Source: Neonectria sp. B-13
Taxonomy: Eukaryota; Ascomycota; Sordariomycetes; Hypocreales; Nectriaceae
Length of the DNA stretch: 64,000 nucleotides
Reading direction: 5' to 3'
Assembly (NCBI GenBank): GCA_002682825.1
Contig: NOKP01000012.1
Location: forward strand, 248,001-312,000
Position numbers and translations under genes: made by a program. This document shows, piece by piece, positions 57,377 to 64,000 of the stretch (its first letter is position 1; every line of letters starts with the position of its first letter). The notes under the pieces are model-generated. The model saw only the letters and a list, made by a program, of their open reading frames with translations, made no database searches and had not been told where the DNA came from.

Positions 57377-59964
57377 TCAACCGCGATTATCACACTCGCC
57401 AACATAGTTGATCGTAATCTTACAGCCGTTGCCCAAATCCTTTGACCCGCACTTTTTGCAACCTGCAGTATTACGAATATCCTGATACGCCCACCACAAG
57501 GCGTTGCCACTAATGGAGCAGCCTGCGCCCTGGACAAACACACCACAGCCGTAGCCAAATTTATCAGCCCAGCAGTTCCCCGTGAGCATGTTCTCCCTTC
57601 ACATTGGTTAGAGCCGCTAGTTCCCTGGATTGGAGAGGGACTTACCCTGTGCCGTAGAAGAAATCATCGCGTCGCGTCGCCCGGTTCACGGCTTGGTCGC
57701 AGTACTTCACGTTGAGGGTTTTGCAGAGGCCTGAGCCTTTGCAGTCGTATGACGGGTCGGCTGGCACTGCTGTTTCGGTCGGTACCGCTGTTTCGGCCGG
57801 CACCGTTGTCTCGGCCGGCGGCGCTTCTGTTGAGAGTGCAACCCAGGTCTCACATGATAGCTGATCACATCGTCCGGAGTCAATTGGGAGTCGCAATAGG
57901 GTTGACAAATGTTGGAGACTTACCGATGTTACGCAAGGCTCTTCTGGCATGGTGCAGAGCTCTGTGGTGGCAGTTTGCTGGCAGGAACTGCCATTGGGAG
58001 TCTCAAAGCCTATAGTCACCGGCGCCTGCGTCGTAGCTGGCGGAAGGGTTGGAAAGGGTGCTACGTATTCGCAGACTGTGAAAGATATAACTTCTGGGAT
58101 CTCCGGTTTGCCGTTCCTTATCTCATTGTCGTTGGTCATTTCGTAGAGGACGCGATTCGCGATGATCTTGTGTAGTAACACCTGGGGATGGAAGACACGG
58201 CCGTAACTAAGTCGCATCAACTATGTTAGCATTCTGGCTTGACAGCTCTGGCGCTGTAGCTTGACATGTTACTTACCCGTCGGGCAGAAGATTAGGTACT
58301 TGGACGTTTTCTGAGCCGCCTTCGGTAGCTTTGATCTGGACTTCGTCCATGATCACCTTTGCTGTAGTGTCGTCGTCGACCGAGTCCTTATGGGTGAGTT
58401 CAGCACTGGGATCCACGAGCAGTGTGATCTCGGCCAGGACATCGATGGAGCCGACAAATGTTCCGTTCAGCGGATCGTCGTTGGACCGTTTCCAGGGCGT
58501 GCTGCCCAGAGGGTCCCAAGTGTTGAGCTCGTAGAACATGAGACGAGTTCTGTGCACGTCAGCCAAGGGAACATGCTTAACGATAGTATTAGGTACTCAC
58601 CGAGTGTTGCTCTCACTGGTTGACTCGTCGACTCCAGACTCACAGTACCGGCCTCCGAACTCGCCAATGTACGAATCGTAGTTGATGAACTTTACGTTGG
58701 AGCCAGCGCGCTCTACTGCTGCAGCCTGTTGATGACATATGATTAAGGTCATGCTCTATTTGATCTGGAGGGCGAATAATACTCACGATCTTTGCGTTGA
58801 CGGCATCCACAAGCTCGTTCATTCTCCGACGATTGTCGGAAGTGAGCTTTGCCTCGGACTGGAACATGTTCCATGCTTTCTAGGACATCGTCAGCATGCA
58901 ATGCAATCAGGCACATGGGTAGTGATACTCACGTAGATCCATGTTGACCAGGACACAGAATCGCACTCTGAAGAAAGGTCTTCGCCAAAGAACTTGCCAT
59001 ATCTAGAAAAAGCTTCAATTAGTTGATGTAATGCAAACGAGATTAGTCCCTGCTGCACTCACCCAGTAGTGTAGATCATGCCGCTGTTGTGACCACGTAT
59101 TAGTACACGTCAAGATTTCACCAGAAATATAGAAGGTTTACTCTTGAGCTAGCTTTCCTTTCGCAGCAGTCAAAACCGCATCAAGGTTGCTGCTGAAGGT
59201 GTCACTGTCGATAAGTGCCTGCGTCAGGTCCAGCTGTCCTGCACAACCACGACCGAGGCTATCCCAGTCGAAATCACTTGTCCAGTCGTAGTTCTTATCA
59301 AATGCCGCAAGCTTCGCGGCAGCCACCTGCTCCTGGTTGACAACAGCCCACTGGAAAATGCACTGGTTGAGGATATTGAGCAGTTCCACATCGTTTCCGC
59401 CTAAGGTGACTGTTAGTTTGTGTCCTTGGTCTTGTAGGAATACGTGGATGGACTTGCCAATTGATAGAAGAATGACTTGCTGCCCCGAGTCTAGTGCTGG
59501 AATCTGCTTCTCGAGGACATCTTTCGAAACTGCGCCGGAGCACGACTTGAACTGGAAGTTCATGGTGTTTGCTTCACCAAATCTATCGTCGGTGCTGATC
59601 TGGTAGGGGTAAGAGCCAGCATAGCGGCTACAAGCCCAATCTTGATGCTCTCGTTAGGCGCACAATCATTAGGATGACGGCACGGCAGCGTACCACTTGT
59701 GGGATCCAGTGCATCAGTGATGCTCCCAAGCCTGTCACCTGCACCGATGCCGGCAGAGTACGAGTCCCCAATAGCCGCCATCTTCTTTATCCATGAAAAG
59801 TCCGACGCATCAAAGAATGTCTCCACAATGTCGTCCGTCTGCCGCGGGAATAGGCGTGCAACCCGCGTTGCAGCAAGATCGCGTGCTTCCAAAGACCGTT
59901 CCCGGAAGGCAGGTATGGCAATAGCCTGCCCAAGGAAGGCAACGATGCAGAGTCGACGCCACAT
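57377..59964 (-). CDS. Secreted SGNH/GDSL hydrolase with C-terminal KP4-like Cys-rich domain
   Basis: Eleven exons on the minus strand: 59964-59694, 59640-59458, 59400-59142, 59083-59063, 59002-58933, 58879-58787, 58725-58601, 58549-58277, 58206-57924, 57860-57646 and 57596-57377. All phases agree and give about 670 residues. A signal peptide (CIVAFLGQAIAIPA) is followed by the SGNH block I AAIGDSYSAGIGAG, then CSGAVSKDV, then block III GGNDVELLN. A Thr/Pro-rich linker (PAETAVPTETAVPA) leads to a Cys-rich tail with GNCWADKFGYGCGVFVQG and CKKCGSK, resembling the KP4 killer-protein fold family found in fungi. The hydrolase part probably cleaves an ester. The tail may bind or disturb a target, but that is unproven. 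The third exon begins after a GC-AG intron. It runs tail-to-tail with the amadoriase gene, 54 bases apart. Confidence 0.8.
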
Positions 59965-61102
59965 TTGATTCCACTTGAAAGAATGACAGGATAAGATGAC
60001 CAGGACAAAGTGATTTGGATCGATGTTGGACTAGGAGCTGCCGGCTCTTGTCCCGTTCGTAGAATTAAGGCACATCGATGAGATATATGCAACATTGTTG
60101 TTCAACCTTTGGAAGCATTTGCCGAAACCTGACGCTTTGGTATCTTCTCCCGGAAATGGAACTTCTGTCAAAGTGAAATTAGTGTCTACCATCGAGTGGA
60201 GACAATGGACCGGCATGGTTGCTTGCTGGGCCGGTGCCGCGTCCTGGCTCGATTCTCGGATATTACAATCGCGCAGGGCGACTGTAAGGTACTTACGAGT
60301 TATTGCCGTGGATTTCGTGTTCGTTGGTCAGCTAAACAACGTGACTGCACCAGTTCCGAAAGAAAGCATGGCTGCTGAACCCTGTTGGCATTGAGAAAAT
60401 GATCTGATAGTTATGCACAGCTTTTAGACGCCGATGAAACCACCCACGGCAGCTGGAATGAGGCGCAGCCTTAACCGATGGTATTTCTGTCCATGCAGAG
60501 TTTGGTTGGCTCATAGGACTCTCGCTCTGCAGCCTTGTGGAGTAGCCGAACATGCATTGAAAGAAGTGGTGTGAATATGGGGTGGACACACTGATATCGC
60601 TCATTTTGAACACCACTTGTGGCAGGCTTTAACATTCTTCCGCAACAATCTCCCATATAGGGTATAAGTCTCGAAGATACTGACCGCCAATCGGATCAGC
60701 ATACTCACGAAGCTTGATTCTTATCGTGGTATGGTGCTGGGTTGCAGGCGCAGTGTAACATGTAGGCTAAGATTAAACAATCACGCAGTACCGTGGCTGG
60801 GATATTAGCGAAGAGACCTTTGGTACCCTAGTACCTCATACTGGCAACAGAAATGGGATACTGCGTGGGTGTTGAATCTTTCATAAAGTACAGCCACTTA
60901 TTGAGCTGTTAAGAATAGCCGGCTACCGCTACACCACTTTCTCTGGGTTGTCTGTTACGTGGAAGATCCACGACAACCTTCGAGGACCAAAAAATAGCGC
61001 GCGACTCGCCTCTTGTAAGTGACTGCTCGACTTGATATGGAAAAATGCAAAATCTAATGCCAGCCTTGACAGCTAATTTGTGCTCAAGCCGTCATCATCA
61101 AG
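59965..61102. other. Divergent intergenic region
   Basis: About 1.1 kb between the SGNH gene start and the secreted-protein gene start. Short frames on both strands have no motifs. Both promoters should lie here. Confidence 0.45.
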
Positions 61103-62071
61103 ATGTTCATACCACCTGCCCGAAATGCTGGCATTGCGGTCCTTGGCATTATCATCACATTCAGCCAGCTGCTCAGTGCGTACGACGTCTCGAAGAAATT
61201 GAGTGCTCAAATGCAACTTGGAGTAACTCTCGACTACTCACTTGCGTTGTCCTGGCCGGCAGAAGTAGACAAGAGCGTAAACACTGTCGTTCGCAGCTGG
61301 TTCTTCAGCAGCCATATCACATTCCCCAACAGTGTCGACGGCGACAATGGCATCACAGACGCGCAGCTCTGGCAAATGGCAAAAGACGCGACCGACGAGA
61401 TGGAAGAAGACAGGAAACAGTACCAGATATCGCCCAAGTACGTGCCGAATGCGATGTCGATCCTCGCCTGGGGCAATGAAATCATCCTGGCCTCCTCCCA
61501 GAGGAACAAGCCGTCATTTTCCTACGAATACAGCGACACTCCTGTTCTTGAGAGTCTCCGGCTCTGCCAGATGGTCTGGAGAGACAGTGCCCCGTCTGGA
61601 TCAGATAAGCAGCATCACTCCGATGGTATGTGTGCCGAGCCAATGGCTTCTCACCTGTATTATTCTATCACAACAGACCAGCTGCAACAACAGAATGCTA
61701 GAATAGGTACGTGGGTAAGGAGAAAGAACGCTTGGGGGCAACGAGACCCTTGTGGAGAACCTGAAGACGTAAGTACCAAGTTTCCACATACTAGAATTAA
61801 GCCGTGGCGAGTACTACGCTTGAAGACCAGTTATACCTCATTTAATTGGCAAACCATTACCCTAGAATCATGTATAGCTTATCACCTCTTGTATACATAA
61901 CTGACGGGCTCACAGGACTTTTGGGGGTGCAATTTGTTTACGACCGATCAGAAACTCAGGGTCTTGGACACAAGCATTGTACCTGCACCGTATGACCTGA
62001 AAACCATTGCGGGAGGGGTGTCTACGCGCGACCAGATTCAGTTATGCTCAGTCGTGCGAGCAGGCGTTTGA
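61103..62071 (+). CDS. Predicted secreted protein, unknown function
   Basis: Predicted exons 61103-61768 and 61916-62071 (147-base intron GTAAGT...CACAG, phase 0), giving 273 residues. The N-terminus has a signal peptide or anchor (AGIAVLGIIITFSQLLSA). The rest is polar with scattered Trp, Tyr and Cys and no catalytic signature I know. The first exon holds a possible additional in-frame intron near 61626-61700 (donor GTATGT), so the middle of the protein is uncertain. The C-terminal exon begins DFWGCNLFTTDQ, a plausible conserved end. There are few cysteines, so it is not a classic small effector. I cannot assign a function. Confidence 0.55.
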
Positions 62072-62234
62072 TCCTCGGAGTTTTGGCAAGACGTGGTATC
62101 TGTTATGAGATAGTGGCTAGTGAAATTGTGGAGAGGGCTGATGGTTTGTGACAGATTCACGAGAAGTTGTCAGCAAGAGAAGGAACAGTCTTGTACTTGC
62201 AATTGCTATAGCACTTTGGAACTCTTAACACCTT

Positions 62235-63614
62235 CTACATACTCCCTGCAAGCTTGGTTATTTCAATCTGTACCCCAGCCTGAGCACCCAGGTCCTTGAG
62301 TTCCTGCCTCATCGGAGGGCCCCATTCCTCGTAGTCCATTACCTTCAACAACAAACGAAAGCCGCGAAGATGAGGTGTGAACTTCTTCCAGTCCTTCAGC
62401 CACGATCGAAGAACCTGCAGAAGATGGACATCCCGCCATTGCCACTCCTCTTGGAGGTACAGATCGTCTGTGATGGTCAGGAACTCAATACTTGGCGGGA
62501 GAACATGCTCTAGAGGCTCCATGTCTGGCCTGGATGGCGAAAAGCCCAGCAGGAACGGGAGCGGGACTTCCAATCTCTTCAGCGCGTCGAGATTGCTAAA
62601 GGCCTTGAATTTCCCTGTAACCCGGAGGAGCGGAAACTCAGGGTCTGCTCGCGCCATGTCAGACTCGGCTGAAATCGTCAAATCGGCCAGTGTGCTTCGA
62701 ACATGAGAGAAGTCGGCTGCTATTTGGTCGAGATCGATGGTATCCGTGACGAATCGGTCTCTGAGATCTGCGCGGTAATACCAATCCCATTGAAGCTTTT
62801 GAAGCCCACTGGCAGCTGACAGTACCTGGCCGAGATTTGCTTCTCGTACCATGGTCAAGTTTAGTGACGTAAGCCTCGACAGACTTGGTGCGTTTGCTGC
62901 AGGCCATACGAAGGTGGCTGGGTTGTCGATTGAGGCCGTGATGTGTTCCACTGACGGCAAGTAAAAGAGCGGGAGGACGTCTGCCGTGTTTCTGACGTCT
63001 GTGTACCTCCGGATGTCAATACCGAGGGTGAAATGCGCAACAGACACATCTTTGAGGTACTCGTAGGAAGGGAGGCGGCCATTCGTAGCCTCCCCGCAGA
63101 GCGCCGACCTGAGCATCATGCCAACGAGACGGCTCTCTCTGGTGAAGTTCTCGCCGAGGTGAAGAGATCTTAGGCGTGGAAGCTGCGATAATAAGAGAGC
63201 GACAAATGCATCCATGGTGCCAGCGCGTAATTCTTGTATCCACAGGTCGCCGTAGGGCACGTCAATCCGATTGATGCATTGAATCAACCTGTCCAAGTCA
63301 TCCTCAGCCACTGAAAGTTTAGGACTTTCGCGTCGGAATTGATTCTGGTTGCGTTCAAACGTGACACCGTTCAAGGTAATGTTCTGGACGAAGGCAGCGA
63401 GCTCAGGCCTGCGCAGAATGCTTTGCAGGAGAGAAGTGATGGGGGGTGTCTTGGATTCTGTCCACGTCCACTGGATGCTGGAGTACAGAAATGGCTCGGC
63501 GAGGGAGCGCAAGTCGGTACTGACGAAACAGAGTTTATAAAGTGTCGAGAAAGGAAGAGACGCAATTATTGGGCGAAGAACATCCGTCGGGCTGCTGAGA
63601 AGGGGGGACGCCAT
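62235..63614 (-). CDS. F-box-like protein with degenerate leucine-rich segment
   Basis: Single-exon 459-residue protein. Residues 8-50 (SPTDVLRPIIASLPFSTLYK and CFVSTDLRSLAEPFLYSSI) have the spacing of a fungal F-box, which recruits SCF ubiquitin ligases through Skp1. The following region has Leu-rich segments typical of fungal F-box/LRR proteins: LSQLPRLRSLHLGENFT, LSRLTSLNLTMV and LKRLEVPLPFLL. The C-terminus is helical and ends at 62235 with ITKLAGSM. There is no signal peptide or membrane span. Such genes are numerous and fast-evolving in ascomycetes, so the substrate is unknown. The first ATG fits the start of the F-box. Confidence 0.75.
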   Translation of the reverse strand: MASPLLSSPTDVLRPIIASLPFSTLYKLCFVSTDLRSLAEPFLYSSIQWTWTESKTPPITSLLQSILRRPELAAFVQNITLNGVTFERNQNQFRRESPKLSVAEDDLDRLIQCINRIDVPYGDLWIQELRAGTMDAFVALLLSQLPRLRSLHLGENFTRESRLVGMMLRSALCGEATNGRLPSYEYLKDVSVAHFTLGIDIRRYTDVRNTADVLPLFYLPSVEHITASIDNPATFVWPAANAPSLSRLTSLNLTMVREANLGQVLSAASGLQKLQWDWYYRADLRDRFVTDTIDLDQIAADFSHVRSTLADLTISAESDMARADPEFPLLRVTGKFKAFSNLDALKRLEVPLPFLLGFSPSRPDMEPLEHVLPPSIEFLTITDDLYLQEEWQWRDVHLLQVLRSWLKDWKKFTPHLRGFRLLLKVMDYEEWGPPMRQELKDLGAQAGVQIEITKLAGSM

Positions 63615-64000
63615 CGAGGGTTTGGCTGAACGGTGTATTGTTCGTGTACTAGCAAAGACCTGATTCGGAATGAAACGGGGAGGTCTGATGTTATATATCC
63701 CTGCCTACTAAATGCCAGGTACCCACAGTGAGTATTTATTGCGGCAATCTAAAAATAAGCAGCAAGGTACCTCGTCTCACCCATCGCCAATGTACCTCTA
63801 CGTAACCATATACCCAAGGTCCCAAATGCGATTTCCCCGCAACAGCTAAGTGTATAGGGAGTGGAAATAGTTGGTCAAACGCACGATAGTTGAAGAGTCG
63901 TGAGCATCCGTGGGAAGTGGCCATATCCCAGCCATTCACCGTCATGTCATTGGACAGGGCTGGCCATGTGACATCAGGCTCTGCATATGGTCGGCCTCCC
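63615..64000. other. Promoter of the F-box-like gene and window end
   Basis: Only the upstream region of the preceding gene is seen; a TATATATC-like AT run lies near 63692. No gene is supported. Confidence 0.4.

Overview
The window looks like nuclear DNA of a filamentous ascomycete (Pezizomycotina, probably a sordariomycete, possibly Hypocreales). The genes carry short introns of about 45-150 bases with fungal donors (GTAAGT/GTATGT-like), CTAAC-like branch points and AG acceptors. The families also fit: SPT3, a HET-domain remnant, NACHT receptors, a Zn2Cys6 regulator, OPT transporters, a cerato-platanin, a fungal amadoriase and a rhodopsin-like seven-helix protein. There are no bacterial operons, rRNA genes or CRISPR arrays. 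I rebuilt exon structures by eye from splice consensus and reading phase. They are predictions.

Layout. 0-10 kb: a mitochondrial-type flavohemoglobin, a small four-helix membrane protein, a His-rich protein with collagen-like Gly-X-Y repeats, and a GST. 10-19 kb: a decayed FG-GAP-like gene, a polytopic membrane protein, a cerato-platanin, a small Cys-rich secreted protein, a broken HET gene and SPT3. 20-29 kb: an intracellular and a secreted alpha/beta hydrolase, a seven-helix rhodopsin-like protein and an OPT transporter. 29-38 kb is gene-poor and decayed: two partial copies of a CorA-like membrane protein family and an aminoglycoside-phosphotransferase-like pseudogene surround one intact DUF2235 hydrolase. 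38.5-49.6 kb holds two large NLR-type receptor genes arranged head-to-head: alpha/beta hydrolase-NACHT-HEAT on the minus strand and nucleoside phosphorylase-NACHT-ankyrin on the plus strand. 50-60 kb holds a Zn2Cys6 regulator, a second OPT transporter and an amadoriase-like FAD oxidase (the last two divergent from one promoter), then an 11-exon secreted SGNH hydrolase with a KP4-like Cys-rich tail. 61-64 kb: a secreted protein of unknown function and an F-box-like protein.

How the genes may work together (inference). The NLR pair resembles fungal non-self recognition (heterokaryon incompatibility or innate immunity): effector domain, NACHT switch and a repeat sensor with very similar repeat units. 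The regulator, OPT and amadoriase trio could import and oxidise glycated peptides or amino acids. The decayed zones contain nonsense codons of the CpA-to-TpA kind expected from repeat-induced point mutation (RIP), suggesting a fast-evolving accessory region beside core genes such as SPT3.
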